Below are positions 1 through 9,023 of a DNA stretch of 64,000 bases, one piece after another. Position numbers and translations under genes: made by a program. Every line of letters starts with the position of its first letter. The stretch's first letter is position 1. Location of the stretch: NCBI GenBank assembly GCA_000018565.1, contig CP000875.1, positions 4,913,199 through 4,977,198 on the forward strand, read 5' to 3'. A model generated the notes under the pieces. It was not told the origin of the DNA. It did not search any database and saw nothing but the letters and a program-made list of their open reading frames with translations. This stretch comes from Herpetosiphon aurantiacus DSM 785. GTDB lineage: Bacteria > Chloroflexota > Chloroflexia > Chloroflexales > Herpetosiphonaceae.

Positions 1-27
1 CGTGGCAACCACATACAGTACAGCCAT
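1..27 (-). CDS. rsmI: Start of rsmI, 16S rRNA 2'-O-ribose methyltransferase (partial)
   Basis: Only the first nine codons (MAVLYVVAT) lie in the window; the gene runs off the left edge. An AAGGAAGG ribosome binding site sits four bases before the ATG at 27. The known RsmI family begins with xLYVVATPIGNL, where the SAM-binding domain starts, and these nine residues fit that opening. The gene follows the J-domain-like gene on the same strand, 15 bases after its stop. RsmI methylates C1402 of 16S rRNA. The call rests on very few residues. Confidence 0.6.
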
Positions 28-42
28 AACCTTCCTTCGTCG

Positions 43-462
43 CTAGTTTCCTTGCTCAATCTGATCCAACAGGCTATTCCACAATTGCATGCGTTCGATG
101 CTACCGCCGATGTCGGGGTGATGCAACCGCGCCATGGCCTTGCGAATCGCTCGCGCTTCATCGGGGCTAAGTTTGGGCAATTGTTTAGTTTCAACACGAA
201 TGTGTTCGCTATCGTAGCGCCCAGTGTACCAACGTAAACGTTCGCACTCAACGGTTAATTCATTATTCTCACGAATCATATCGAGCATATTTTTAACAGT
301 TTTATTATAGGCGTTCGACGTTTCGTTGAGCTGTTGCTGCACCTTCTCAAGCCGACGGCGCAACTCGCGATTAGCCAACTTGGCTTCATGCAATTCACGC
401 TCCATACGCTGACGATCACGTTCGACTTGATATGCTTCTTCTGACTGCCGCAGGTCGGTCAT
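43..462 (-). CDS. Coiled-coil protein with C-terminal J-domain-like segment
   Basis: A 139-residue cytoplasmic protein. I chose the ATG at 462 because GAGGAG lies 8 bases upstream; the longer open frame to 600 has no such site. Residues 7-75 are rich in Glu, Arg, Lys and Gln and read as a continuous coiled coil. Residues 98-136 resemble the second half of a DnaJ domain, with the HPD tripeptide at 115-117 followed by GG and an LW-SLLDQI helix. The first J-domain helix is not obvious, so it may be a degenerate or J-like domain. It precedes rsmI on the same strand. A role in chaperone recruitment is possible but unproven. Confidence 0.65.
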   Translation of the reverse strand: MTDLRQSEEAYQVERDRQRMERELHEAKLANRELRRRLEKVQQQLNETSNAYNKTVKNMLDMIRENNELTVECERLRWYTGRYDSEHIRVETKQLPKLSPDEARAIRKAMARLHHPDIGGSIERMQLWNSLLDQIEQGN

Positions 463-607
463 AGCATACACTCCTCTTTGATGGCTTGAACGGCTATCGT
501 AGGCCAGCCACATAGGTTTGTCTACTGATCGAATTGCCGATTGACTCGGGGTTGTCGCGCATGGTATCATGAAATCAGATAAGCCCCCCAACATTCCCAC
601 ATAAACC

Positions 608-638
608 TAAAATAAATAAGCGGAGCCAACGCCCCGCT
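608..638 (-). terminator. Rho-independent terminator after the BrkB-family gene
   Basis: On the minus strand AGCGG-G-GC pairs with GC-T-CCGCT around a four-base loop (619-638), followed by a T-rich run TTATTTATTTT. It lies 24 bases beyond the stop codon at 662. Confidence 0.6.
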
Positions 639-661
639 GTTTTGTGCCGATCTCGCTCATA

Positions 662-1744
662 TTAAGATGGCGATTTATCGTTGCGTAAACTCTTGAATGC
701 CCCTGCGACCACTGCCAGCAGAAAGCCCAAAACTGCTGCTAGATAGCGTTGTTTTTCCAATGATTTAAAGCGTTCAGTGACAATAATTTGTGGTTTGCTG
801 GCGGCCAATTTCGGTCGCGGCGTGCGCTGATCACGCGGCGAATGAGGATTACTCAGGCCTTGTTCAGCCCGAGCAGCGGCAGTCACGGCTACAGCATCAT
901 CATCGGGTTGCACGTGTGAGCCATACATATTGGCATAGACTTGGGTCAATTCAGCTCCAAAAAAGAGAATTTGGCTCGAATAATAGACCCACAACAGCAC
1001 AATAATCAATGAGCCAGCCGCGCCAAACGTCGAGGCGGTGCTGCTGGTACTCAGATATTGACCAATCGCAAATTTACCGATGGTGAAGAGCAATGCCGTG
1101 AGTGCTGCACCAATCCAAACATCACGCCAAGCCATCTTAACATCAGGCAAAAATTTGAACAACAGGGCAAAAACGACGGTGATAATGCCAAATGAAACGA
1201 TTAAATTGATAATCTGAAACACAATGCCAATCTCTGCGCCAAACAGCCAATTTTTGCCAGCCTCAAGCAATGTGCTGATAATCAGCGAAACTAAGAGCAA
1301 AAAGCCCACGCCCAGCACCATCGTAAACGAGAAAAAGCGCTCCTGGACGATGCCCCAAATCCCGCGCCTAGGCTTTGGTTGCACCCCCCAAATCGTGTTC
1401 ATGGCATCTTTGAGCTGACCAAAAACGCCGGAAGCACCAAAGAGCAAGGTTGCCACACCAATTAATGTGCCGATAATGCCTGAGCGCTGGTTACTCGATT
1501 GCTGAATAATTTCGTTGATCGCTTGGGCCGCATCGTCATTAATTAACGTGGCTAATTGACGGGTAACCTCACCGCGAGCGGCCTCTTGATCAAACACCAA
1601 GCCAGCAATGCTAATTGCAATAATTAACAGTGGCGCAAGCGAAAATACCGTGTAATAGGCCAAGGCAGCCCCAAGCCGTGGCACTTTGTCATCGCCCCAC
1701 TCTTTAAATGTTTGTTTAAATAAATTAATAATACTTGGCTGCAT
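662..1744 (-). CDS. YihY/BrkB family inner membrane protein
   Basis: 360 residues, preceded by AGGGGGCAGCT and ATG at 1744. The opening 'LFKQTFKEWGDDKVPRLGAA', then LAYYTVFSLAPLL, is the family signature at the first membrane segment. About six hydrophobic segments follow between residues 25 and 260, including a GTLIGVATLLFGASGVFGQL stretch and FAIGQYL before the last segment. The cytoplasmic tail (about 270-330) is charged and Pro-rich, and there is one more hydrophobic segment near the C-terminus (about 335-350). The family was once called ribonuclease BN, which is incorrect; its transport role is still uncertain. It is transcribed alone and has its own terminator. Confidence 0.85.
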   Translation of the reverse strand: MQPSIINLFKQTFKEWGDDKVPRLGAALAYYTVFSLAPLLIIAISIAGLVFDQEAARGEVTRQLATLINDDAAQAINEIIQQSSNQRSGIIGTLIGVATLLFGASGVFGQLKDAMNTIWGVQPKPRRGIWGIVQERFFSFTMVLGVGFLLLVSLIISTLLEAGKNWLFGAEIGIVFQIINLIVSFGIITVVFALLFKFLPDVKMAWRDVWIGAALTALLFTIGKFAIGQYLSTSSTASTFGAAGSLIIVLLWVYYSSQILFFGAELTQVYANMYGSHVQPDDDAVAVTAAARAEQGLSNPHSPRDQRTPRPKLAASKPQIIVTERFKSLEKQRYLAAVLGFLLAVVAGAFKSLRNDKSPS

Positions 1745-2126
1745 AGCTGCCCCCTGCTGATGGATTGGTTAATTCGTGCTCAACCAAGCAATTGCAACTC
1801 GTATACCACGAATGGGGCTAGAGGAAAAGGGGCAGCTTACAAGATTTTAACGTTCCCTCACCCCAACCCCTCTCCCACTGCGGCGGGCGAGGGGTGTTTG
1901 GTTTGGTGATTCCTCATCATCACATTTGCAACCTTGGTATCTTCATACTGCGGCAGGCGAGGGGCGTTTGGTTTAGTGGTTCCTCCTCGCCTGTTGAGTG
2001 GGCGAGGAGGTGAAGGCATGTAATTCATTGCCAACCCAATCAACCATTCTCCTTTGCGCTATCTTCTATGTTCTTATTTGCCTTCATAATTCATCCCTCA
2101 TCCTTCATCGTTCATATTGGTGAGCA
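1745..2126. repeat. Intergenic region with two copies of a GC-rich repeat
   Basis: This gap between two divergent genes holds no credible gene. Positions 1857-1913 and 1946-2020 each contain a unit of the type ACTGCGGCRGGCGAGGGG followed by YGTTTGGTTTRGTG. The block begins with CCCTCACCCCAACCCCTC and ends with a G-rich complement near 2018, followed by GCATGTAATTC. The same unit recurs at 21,204-21,288, where it is interrupted by an insertion sequence. It behaves like a small non-coding dispersed repeat (MITE-like). Confidence 0.6.
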
Positions 2127-2135
2127 TGCTATAAT
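2127..2135 (+). promoter_or_regulatory. Extended -10 promoter for dnaX
   Basis: TGCTATAAT is a perfect TGnTATAAT extended -10 element 32 bases before the dnaX ATG. No good -35 box is visible at 16-18 bases, which is usual for extended -10 promoters. Confidence 0.45.
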
Positions 2136-2167
2136 TGAGACTGATGTTTCAAAAGGGTTGAGTATAG

Positions 2168-3895
2168 ATGTCGTCGCAAGCGTTATATCGAAAATGGCGG
2201 TCGCAGACCTTCGATGATTTGGTGGGCCAAAGCCATATTGTGCAAGCCTTGCGCAATGCTATTGCCGCCAATCGCATTGGCCATGCCTATTTATTTACTG
2301 GGCCGCGTGGGGTTGGCAAAACCAGTGCTGCACGGATTCTCTCCAAGGCGGTCAATTGCGAGCAAAGCGATCCGCGTTTGCGGCCTTGTGGCGAGTGCAG
2401 CACCTGCCGCGCAATTGCCGAAGGTCGGGCCGTCGATGTGATTGAGATGGACGCTGCCTCGCATACCAGCGTTGATGATGCCCGCGAAATTATCGAAAAA
2501 GTGCAATTTCGCCCAACCCAATTTCGCAAAAAAGTCTATGTGATCGACGAAGTGCATATGCTGAGCACCGCTGCCTTCAATGCGTTGCTCAAAACCCTCG
2601 AAGAACCACCTGACCATGCCATGTTTATTTTGGCGACGACTGAATTTCACAAAGTGCCAGCGACGATTCTTTCGCGCTGTCAGCGCTTTGTGTTCAATCG
2701 CCATACGATTGCTAACACAATTGCCCACCTCGAATGGGTCGCTGGCGAAGAAGGCGTTTTCCTTGAGCCTGGCGTGGCTGAGGCGGTGGCACGCGCAGCA
2801 ACTGGCTCGATGCGCGATGCCATGAGCATCCTTGACCAGTTAATGGGCTATGGCGAACCGCAAATTCCATTGACTCGGGTGCAAAGTTTGCTGGGGGCAA
2901 CCGCCTCGCGCGAGGTCGAAACCTTAGTCGCCGCCTTTGCCGCCGAAGATGTGGCCGCGGCATTAAGCGTGATCAACACGATTGCCGACCAAGGCGCTGA
3001 TTTACGTCAATTCACCCGCGATGTGGTGAGCTACTTACGCGGCCTGATGTTGCTTAAATCGGGCGGAGCCGCCGATTTGCTTGATGTTGGGCACGACGTG
3101 TTGGCTACCATGCAAAGCCATAGCCAACAACTGGCCTTGGCAGCGATTTTGGCGTGGCTCAAAATTTTCAGCGGACTCGATCATCAACTACGCACTACGC
3201 CCTATGGTCAATTGCCCTTAGAAATGGCGGTTGTTGAAGCCTTGGTTGTGCCAGTGCCAGCTGCGGTGGCTGCACCAAGCCCAGTTCGCGGCACGGTGGC
3301 TCCGATAACGCGCCCGAATCCGGCGGTTGCACGCCCAGCTGAGCCAGCACCTGTCCAACGCCAAACCCCAACGCCAAGTGTGGTTACGCCACGCCCAGTC
3401 GAGCAACCAGTCGTTGAGCAACCACCACAGGCCGAACCAACGCCAGTGCCAGTTGCTGCTGTAGCAGCTCAACCAATGCCCGAAGCCGAGCAACATATCG
3501 TTTTGGCTGAATCGGAAATTTTGTTGGCCGAGGTCGAGGCGGTTTGGCTGCAAGTGATCGAAGATCTCAAGCCCTACAATCCGCGCTTGCAAGCGGTGCT
3601 CAAAAGCTGCGAACCATTGGCGCTTGAAGACAACACCTTGGTGATCGGCACACCCTCGCCATTCCATACCAAACAACTCGACGACCAAACCCAACGCCGG
3701 TTGATCGAAGATTTACTGGCCAAAGCGGTGAATCGGCAGATGTTTGTGCGCGGCGAAGAAGCCAACCGCGATCAGCAAAATCGTGCCCGTGATGCTCGTC
3801 GCCAGCGCGAAGAGATCATGAAAGATCATGTGGTCAAGGCTGCCCGTAATATTTTCGATGCCCGCATTGTCGGCGTGCAAGAGGATGGCAGCTAA
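2168..3895 (+). CDS. dnaX: DNA polymerase III subunits gamma and tau
   Basis: 575 residues; the clamp-loader ATPase that assembles the replicative polymerase on DNA. The Walker A motif GPRGVGKT is at 45-52. Zinc-binding cysteines are at C64, C74, C77 and C80, the Walker B DEVH is at 127-130, and an SRC sensor-1 motif follows (LSRCQRF). Domain III runs to about residue 365. Then comes an Ala/Pro/Val-rich linker (about 365-450), and a C-terminal domain (about 455-575) equivalent to tau domain V or its Gram-positive counterpart. No slippery heptamer typical of programmed gamma production was evident by eye. It begins the plus-strand dnaX, ebfC, recR neighbourhood, an order common in bacteria, though ebfC has its own promoter here. 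Confidence 0.95.
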   Translation: MSSQALYRKWRSQTFDDLVGQSHIVQALRNAIAANRIGHAYLFTGPRGVGKTSAARILSKAVNCEQSDPRLRPCGECSTCRAIAEGRAVDVIEMDAASHTSVDDAREIIEKVQFRPTQFRKKVYVIDEVHMLSTAAFNALLKTLEEPPDHAMFILATTEFHKVPATILSRCQRFVFNRHTIANTIAHLEWVAGEEGVFLEPGVAEAVARAATGSMRDAMSILDQLMGYGEPQIPLTRVQSLLGATASREVETLVAAFAAEDVAAALSVINTIADQGADLRQFTRDVVSYLRGLMLLKSGGAADLLDVGHDVLATMQSHSQQLALAAILAWLKIFSGLDHQLRTTPYGQLPLEMAVVEALVVPVPAAVAAPSPVRGTVAPITRPNPAVARPAEPAPVQRQTPTPSVVTPRPVEQPVVEQPPQAEPTPVPVAAVAAQPMPEAEQHIVLAESEILLAEVEAVWLQVIEDLKPYNPRLQAVLKSCEPLALEDNTLVIGTPSPFHTKQLDDQTQRRLIEDLLAKAVNRQMFVRGEEANRDQQNRARDARRQREEIMKDHVVKAARNIFDARIVGVQEDGS

Positions 3896-4046
3896 ATTTT
3901 AGGGCTTTATTTTGAATCGAGTTCGATGCGTATCCACTAATCGAACTTTTCTAGGGTACAGGGGGAAACCCAAGATCATAGGTTTTCCGCTGTGAACCAC
4001 GGATCGAATGGTTCATCAAAGGCTGGTTGCCTATCACCAGTTGTAC

Positions 4047-4118
4047 TTGAGGGGGTGCCGGGGGATTAAAGCCCCCTGCGTCTCCCGCCTTGAGGCGGGA
4101 CGGAAGGGTGGTGATCAC
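4047..4118 (+). repeat. 72-bp dispersed repeat, copy A
   Basis: This unit begins with GAGGGGGTGCCGGGGGAT and contains the hairpin CCCGCCTTGAGGCGGG, followed by GGTGGTGATCA. Near-identical copies are at 8884-8955 (reverse) and 16,576-16,648 (forward), all intergenic. The rest of the 3896-4230 gap shows no gene. Confidence 0.75.
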
Positions 4119-4230
4119 TGATGATTGTTTTGAAAGGGAATGCAAACCTCCTGTATTTCTCGGCAACGGAGAAATAGAAAGGCGATGCACAATCAGAAGT
4201 CAGAGCGCGTTCATCAACAATAAACCTACT

Positions 4231-4258
4231 TTGACATTTAGATTGAATTTCTTATACT
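4231..4258 (+). promoter_or_regulatory. Sigma-70-type promoter for ebfC-recR
   Basis: TTGACA at 4231-4236 and TATACT at 4253-4258 are separated by 16 bases. They lie 44 bases upstream of the ebfC start codon. Confidence 0.7.
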
Positions 4259-4301
4259 TGCACTGCTTTAGGCTAGCACTATTCAACAAAGGAGTTTCAT
4301 A

Positions 4302-4607
4302 ATGGATCGCAAAATGCTCAATCAATTGCAACAAATGCAAAAGAAGTTGATGCAAGCTCAAGAAGATTTGGGCAAAACCTTGGTCGAAGGCAGCGCTGGC
4401 GGTGGCGTAATCGAAGTTAAGATGAACGGCCACCGCGAAATTCTCAGCATCACAATCGCCCCAGAAGCAGTTGACCCCAACGAAATTGAAATGCTGCAAG
4501 ACTTGCTGATGCTGGCAATCAACGATGCCTCAAAGAAGGCCGAAGAACTTTCAAACGCCAAAATGGGGCCACTCACTGGCGGCTTGAATATTCCTGGCTT
4601 ATTCTAA
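4302..4607 (+). CDS. ebfC: Nucleoid-associated protein, YbaB/EbfC family
   Basis: 101 residues, at the family length. A Gln/Lys-rich N-terminal helix (LNQLQQMQKKLMQAQEDLG) precedes the beta-sheet core with GVIEVKMNGHREI, then LLMLAINDASKKAEEL, the conserved C-terminal helix, and a GGLNIPGLF tail. AAAGGAG lies 8 bases before the ATG. Family members are dimers that bind DNA like tweezers, and the gene is classically found between dnaX and recR, exactly as here. A hairpin terminator separates it from recR, so part of the transcription may stop before recR. Confidence 0.93.
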   Translation: MDRKMLNQLQQMQKKLMQAQEDLGKTLVEGSAGGGVIEVKMNGHREILSITIAPEAVDPNEIEMLQDLLMLAINDASKKAEELSNAKMGPLTGGLNIPGLF

Positions 4608-4626
4608 ACGGCGGCTTATCCCGACT

Positions 4627-4654
4627 CAGGGTGGTCGTGCGACCACCCTGTTTT
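4627..4654 (+). terminator. Terminator or attenuator between ebfC and recR
   Basis: An 11-bp perfect inverted repeat, CAGGGTGGTCG (4627-4637) and CGACCACCCTG (4640-4650), is followed by TTTT. The short T-run suggests partial termination, which could set the recR to ebfC ratio. Confidence 0.65.
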
Positions 4655-4677
4655 AACTTAACTGTGGAGCGTGTATT

Positions 4678-5292
4678 GTGGCATTTGGGTACGATACGAT
4701 TACACCAGAACCAGTCGCAAAATTAATTGATGAATTTAATCGCTTGCCTGGCATTGGGCCAAAATCGGCCTCGCGCTTGGTTTTTTACCTGCTCCGCGCC
4801 AAACGTGAGCAATCTGAGCGCTTGGCCAACGCGATTATGGCCATGAAAGATAGCACGATCTTTTGTAATCGCTGCTTTAACATTACGGTCGAAGACCCTT
4901 GCACAATTTGCACAAATGCCAATCGCAATGAGCGCCAAGTGTGCGTGGTCGAGGAGCCGCTCGATGTGGTGGCCTTAGAACGCACGGGCGAATTCAAAGG
5001 CCTGTATCATGTGCTGCACGGGGCAATCTCACCAGTCGAAGGCATCAATCCCGAAGATTTGCGGATTCGTGAGTTGTTGGCTCGCTTGCGGGTCGAGCCA
5101 ATTGAAGAAGTGATTCTTTCGACCAATCCCAATCTTGAGGGCGATGCCACTGCGGCCTATCTGGCCCGCGAGATTATCCCTTTGGGTATTCGGGTAACGC
5201 GCTTGGCGCGGGGCTTGCCAATGGGTAGCGATCTTGAATATGCCGATGAAGTAACCTTGGGGCGAGCATTGCAGGGCCGTCGCGAAATGTAA
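4678..5292 (+). CDS. recR: Recombination protein RecR
   Basis: 204 residues; the start is GTG, with GGAGCG upstream. The helix-hairpin-helix segment RLPGIGPKSASRLVFYLL is at about 22-39. The zinc finger uses C63, C66, C75 and C78. The Toprim domain follows with VCVVEEPLDVVALERTGEF and YHVLHGAISP. RecR works with RecO (and RecF) to load RecA on single-stranded gaps. All expected motifs and the normal length of about 200 residues are present. It lies downstream of ebfC as usual. Confidence 0.95.
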   Translation: MAFGYDTITPEPVAKLIDEFNRLPGIGPKSASRLVFYLLRAKREQSERLANAIMAMKDSTIFCNRCFNITVEDPCTICTNANRNERQVCVVEEPLDVVALERTGEFKGLYHVLHGAISPVEGINPEDLRIRELLARLRVEPIEEVILSTNPNLEGDATAAYLAREIIPLGIRVTRLARGLPMGSDLEYADEVTLGRALQGRREM

Positions 5293-5299
5293 GCCTGCC

Positions 5300-5327
5300 T
5301 TGCAGAGCGGGCGCGGTGTGGTATGAT
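5300..5327 (+). promoter_or_regulatory. Probable promoter for the roadblock gene
   Basis: TTGCAG (5300-5305) and TATGAT (5322-5327) are spaced by 16 bases and lie just after the recR stop, about 49 bases before the roadblock start codon. Confidence 0.55.
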
Positions 5328-5375
5328 AGCTCAAACATCAGAACTCACTGCACAGTTTGTTGATAAGGAGCCACT

Positions 5376-5738
5376 ATGGGGATGAAAGACATTTTGGCCA
5401 GCGCGATTGAAACCGTACCCGGCGTGAAATTGGCCGGAGTCGTGGGCACAGACGGGCTGGGCGTTGAAATGCTCCTCAACGATGTTGATGCAAACTTTAG
5501 CAAAGATATTGCTGAAGTGGAGCTGGGTGGCCTTGCTGCCGCCGCTGCGGGAGCCGCCTCGCGCTTAAAGGCTGGCCACGTCCGTGATGTCGCGGTTGAG
5601 ACCGACAATGCCACCTACTTGGCATCGCAAATCATCCCCGGCTACTTTGCTGTGTTGGCAGTCAATGGCGGCGGTAATCTTGGCCGCGCCCGTTTTGCCC
5701 TCAAACAATTGGTTGTTAAGCTCCAAGATACCCTATAG
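5376..5738 (+). CDS. Roadblock/LC7 domain protein
   Basis: 120 residues. An AAGGAG site lies 7 bases before the ATG. The protein is one roadblock/LC7 fold: an N-terminal helix (KDILASAIETVPGVKLAGVV), a strand pair with GTDGLGVEML, a long Ala-rich helix (LGGLAAAAAGAASRL), and a final strand and helix with FAVLAVNGGGNLGRARFALK. Proteins of this fold are small-GTPase partners. MglB, the GTPase-activating protein of the MglA motility GTPase, is the best-known bacterial one. No Ras-like GTPase gene is adjacent here, so the partner is unknown. Confidence 0.85.
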   Translation: MGMKDILASAIETVPGVKLAGVVGTDGLGVEMLLNDVDANFSKDIAEVELGGLAAAAAGAASRLKAGHVRDVAVETDNATYLASQIIPGYFAVLAVNGGGNLGRARFALKQLVVKLQDTL

Positions 5739-5754
5739 AAACCACCTCACCATA

Positions 5755-5798
5755 AACCTCTGGCAGCCAACGCTTGGATTTCAGCCAGAGGTTTTTTT
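5755..5798 (+). terminator. Terminator after the roadblock gene
   Basis: AACCTCTGGC (5755-5764) pairs with GCCAGAGGTT (5784-5793), followed by seven T residues. It lies between convergent genes. Confidence 0.8.
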
Positions 5799-5816
5799 GG
5801 TTATCAAAAATAAAAT

Positions 5817-8753
5817 CTATTGCCGTCGGGCACGGTTTTTGGCTGCACGTAATCGTTCTAAGGGGTCAGTAATCTCATCAAGATTAACGGCTTTGGGTGG
5901 TGGCCCTTGGGTTGGGGTCGGTGCTGGCATACTCGGCTTGGGCGCTGGGTCAACCTTTGTAGAAGCTGAAGGCGCTGCTTCGGGCTTGGGCTGAGCTACT
6001 GGCGGGGTATAATTGGCCCCAGGTTGATAGACTGGAGTATTTTTCGGGGTAATCGGGGCAGGCTCAGCCGCTGTTTGAGTTTGGCCCATTTTATTACGGG
6101 CACGTTGCTTGGCGGCGGCTAAATCGCCCATCGTTGGCGAAGGTGTCGCTTGACGACGACGCACTCCGGCCAAAGCTTGGCCTAATTGACCAAAGCGCAA
6201 GCGTCGCGCCGCAATATCGAGCAACAAGAAAGCCAGCGCGGCCAATAGCAAACTAAAGTGAATCGGCGTAGCTCGCGTAACCAATTCAAGTGAATGCTCA
6301 AAAACTTTGGTCGCATCGGTTAAAACGCGGCCTTGGCTGCGTTGAGCGATCGTCGCCAGCAAATTGGGGTTGGCTTGGCCTTGGCGATATTCAGGCGAAT
6401 AGGGCACGATTACCCCTGCCGTTTCTTGAAACACCACTTGGCCATCGCGATTGCGTCCGCCCAATTGCAAAAAGTAGGTTCCCGCGCCAGGGCTGGCAAT
6501 TCGGCCTTGATAGATGCCAGCACTCACTTCAACCAAGGTCAAGCCTGATTGCACCCCGCCATCGTTGACCACGTTGCCATCGATCATCAACCCAGTTAAT
6601 GGAGCATCATTGGCATCGCGAGCATTTAAAATTATTTCCATCTCTGGGCCAACAAACGTTGTATTAATGCTAATTGTTTCATTGGAGATGACAGGTAGTG
6701 TCCAGCCAACAATTTGAGCCGCTAAGCGCTCGAATTGATCCCAGCGCACCAGATTTGCCCCCCATTTGCCTTTCATATCACTCATCCAAGCGACTGAACG
6801 ACCCAAGCCATATTGCCATTGAGCCAAGAGCGGCGCATCTTCATCGGCCCACAACACCATATTGGCATTTTGCTTGGGCATCGTGCCGTTATAGCCCAGC
6901 AGTTGCGGCCAATTGGCGGTATTCAACTCGGCCATAATCACACTATCGCTACCAAGCAAAGGCAAGAAGGCTTTTTCAACAATATAGGGGGCTAGCGAAA
7001 GTTGGGCATCTTGCAGCACAATATCGGGCAACGATAATGCATCTTCAACTAAAAAATGCCGTCCACCACCAGCCACCGCCACATTATTCAAAAAGCCCAC
7101 ATCGCCACCATTGCCAATCGCAATCGTGCTGGTGGTAATGCCTAAACGCCGATGTTCATCGGTTAGACGCACAGCATTTTCTTGTTGCTGCGAATCCGAG
7201 CCATCAGCCAGCAAAATAATGTGGCGAATCGGGGCATTGCGGCCTTTAAGTACATTGCCAGCCGCAACCAACGAATCATGAACATTAATCCCGCCGCCGC
7301 CAGTCACGCCACGGGCGATAATCTCGCCTTGGGCAACTTCACGCTCCGAGCCAGCAACTGGCCCATATTGGTTTTGCACAGCGCTATCAAACGGCAACAC
7401 GGTAATTTCATCAAAATCGCGCAGCAATTGTACTACTCGTGCCGCACCTTCAGAGGCCAAGGTTACTTTTTGGCGGCCACCAACGACTTCGCTCATACTG
7501 CCCGAGATATCAAAGATCACCGCGACGCTCACTGGCGGGTATTTTTCGCGATTGCGCAATTGCATTTCTACGGGCAGCAATTCTTCGATGGGGGTACTGG
7601 TATAGCCCCCAATGCCAAAGCTATTTTCACCGCCAAGCATCACAAAGCCACGCCCAAGATCGCGCACAAACGTTTGGAGTGCTTGCTGCGCTTCATCGGC
7701 AATCAGGCGTTCAGGCACATTCGCCAAGACAACTGCTTCGTAATCGGCTAAATCAGCGAGAGTTGTCGGAAGCCCAGTTGGACCAACCACAGTTACCTGT
7801 AATTTGGCAGCCTCTAGTGCTGGCGCAATATTTTCAGCATCGGCAGGATCGTTGGCAACGATCAGCACTTTGGGCGGGCCTTGCAAATTAACCAAAGCCG
7901 TGGCTTCATTATTTTGTTTGCGAATATCATTAGTTGGAATAATCTGGGCTGAAACTTTGTGAAAGCCCTGATCGTTCAAAACCACAGTTGAGGTATATTC
8001 CAAGGTGCCTTTGGGCAAGCTAAGGCTTGATTCGGCATATAATTGACGATCAACCAAAATCCGAATGGTAGCATCCTGAGCTTCGTTACTATCAATTTGG
8101 GCTACAATTTGTAATTCTTGGCCGATGCGGGCTTGGCCGGGCATGCGCAAAGCAGTAATTGCCACCTCAGCTCCGCCAATTTGGGCAATTTCCACCACAT
8201 CGACGACAATCTGACGATCGTTGGCCAACTCAAGGGCTTTGAGCGATTGGCCGCTATTCTCGCCACCATCAGAGAGCAAAACTACCCGTTTTTGAGTATC
8301 AGCCGGAAACAGCGCAAAGCTCAGGGTCATAGCTTGTTCTAAATCTGTTCGTGCGGCGATTGGTACCGATTGAATGCGACTGAGCGTGCGTACTTCCGAG
8401 GGCAAGCGCTCGATCAAGGCATTTTGGCCAAACACAATAATCGCTGCTTGATCATCTTTGGGCATAGTTTGCAGCGCATCAGCAATAAATTGATCTTGCA
8501 AACTACGCTGATTGGGAGTGATCGAATCTGAGGTATCCACCAAAAAAATCGTGGTGAGTTGCTGCACGGGAGAGATGATTTGTGCGCCTGCCAGTGAGCC
8601 AATCAGGCTGATTAACAACAAACTGCGCAACAGCAATGAGCCAATTAACCGGCTACGTTGGAAACGCCGCCCGTTCATCCAGCCTAAGGCAATAACGGGT
8701 ATAAGTAGTAATAAAAACCATAAATAGCTTGGCGCAACAAACGAAATCCCCAT
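5817..8753 (-). CDS. Large membrane-anchored protein with two vWA domains
   Basis: 978 residues; AAAGGTG precedes the ATG at 8753. Two hydrophobic segments at about 10-25 and 37-57 form an N-terminal anchor typical of BatA-like proteins. A first vWA domain follows with the metal-ion site DTSDS. Then come Ig-like strands, a segment resembling a class I glutamine amidotransferase fold without obvious catalytic residues (DYEAVVLANVPERL to GFVMLGGENSFGIGGY), and a second vWA domain with VIFDISGSMS. Another membrane segment near residue 840 (LLLAALAFLLLDIAARRL) precedes a Pro/Ala-rich cytoplasmic tail that ends in DPLERLRAAKNRARR. The fold order is that of uncharacterised bacterial vWA proteins that may assemble surface or cell-wall complexes. 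The substrate is unknown. Confidence 0.8.
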   Translation of the reverse strand: MGISFVAPSYLWFLLLLIPVIALGWMNGRRFQRSRLIGSLLLRSLLLISLIGSLAGAQIISPVQQLTTIFLVDTSDSITPNQRSLQDQFIADALQTMPKDDQAAIIVFGQNALIERLPSEVRTLSRIQSVPIAARTDLEQAMTLSFALFPADTQKRVVLLSDGGENSGQSLKALELANDRQIVVDVVEIAQIGGAEVAITALRMPGQARIGQELQIVAQIDSNEAQDATIRILVDRQLYAESSLSLPKGTLEYTSTVVLNDQGFHKVSAQIIPTNDIRKQNNEATALVNLQGPPKVLIVANDPADAENIAPALEAAKLQVTVVGPTGLPTTLADLADYEAVVLANVPERLIADEAQQALQTFVRDLGRGFVMLGGENSFGIGGYTSTPIEELLPVEMQLRNREKYPPVSVAVIFDISGSMSEVVGGRQKVTLASEGAARVVQLLRDFDEITVLPFDSAVQNQYGPVAGSEREVAQGEIIARGVTGGGGINVHDSLVAAGNVLKGRNAPIRHIILLADGSDSQQQENAVRLTDEHRRLGITTSTIAIGNGGDVGFLNNVAVAGGGRHFLVEDALSLPDIVLQDAQLSLAPYIVEKAFLPLLGSDSVIMAELNTANWPQLLGYNGTMPKQNANMVLWADEDAPLLAQWQYGLGRSVAWMSDMKGKWGANLVRWDQFERLAAQIVGWTLPVISNETISINTTFVGPEMEIILNARDANDAPLTGLMIDGNVVNDGGVQSGLTLVEVSAGIYQGRIASPGAGTYFLQLGGRNRDGQVVFQETAGVIVPYSPEYRQGQANPNLLATIAQRSQGRVLTDATKVFEHSLELVTRATPIHFSLLLAALAFLLLDIAARRLRFGQLGQALAGVRRRQATPSPTMGDLAAAKQRARNKMGQTQTAAEPAPITPKNTPVYQPGANYTPPVAQPKPEAAPSASTKVDPAPKPSMPAPTPTQGPPPKAVNLDEITDPLERLRAAKNRARRQ

Positions 8754-8883
8754 AGCAACACCTTTTAATCAAACTTCTCGATCAATCAATGTTGCTATGG
8801 TATCACGTTTGGCAAGCCTTGGCATTTTAGGCCTGTGCCAATTTAAGGCTTCTATATCATTGAAAGATTCATGCATTTTTTAA

Positions 8884-8955
8884 GGTCACCACCCATCCGC
8901 CCCGCCTCAAGGCGGGGAACGCAGGGTGTTTTCATCCCCCTGCACCCCCTAAAGC
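8884..8955 (-). repeat. 72-bp dispersed repeat, copy B
   Basis: Reverse-oriented copy of the repeat at 4047-4118, closest to the copy at 16,576. It contains the hairpin CCCCGCCTCAAGGCGGGG. The remainder of the gap 8754-9023 shows no gene. Confidence 0.75.
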
Positions 8956-9023
8956 ACAATCGGCGGCTCGAAGTGGAATATCGAAGCATCTCAAACTCTG
9001 GGTTTAGGAGCAATGCATAAATT

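Noticed and set aside
7182-7751. Plus-strand frame inside the double-vWA gene
   Set aside because: It is antisense to a well-supported coding sequence, with no start signal and no recognisable domain.
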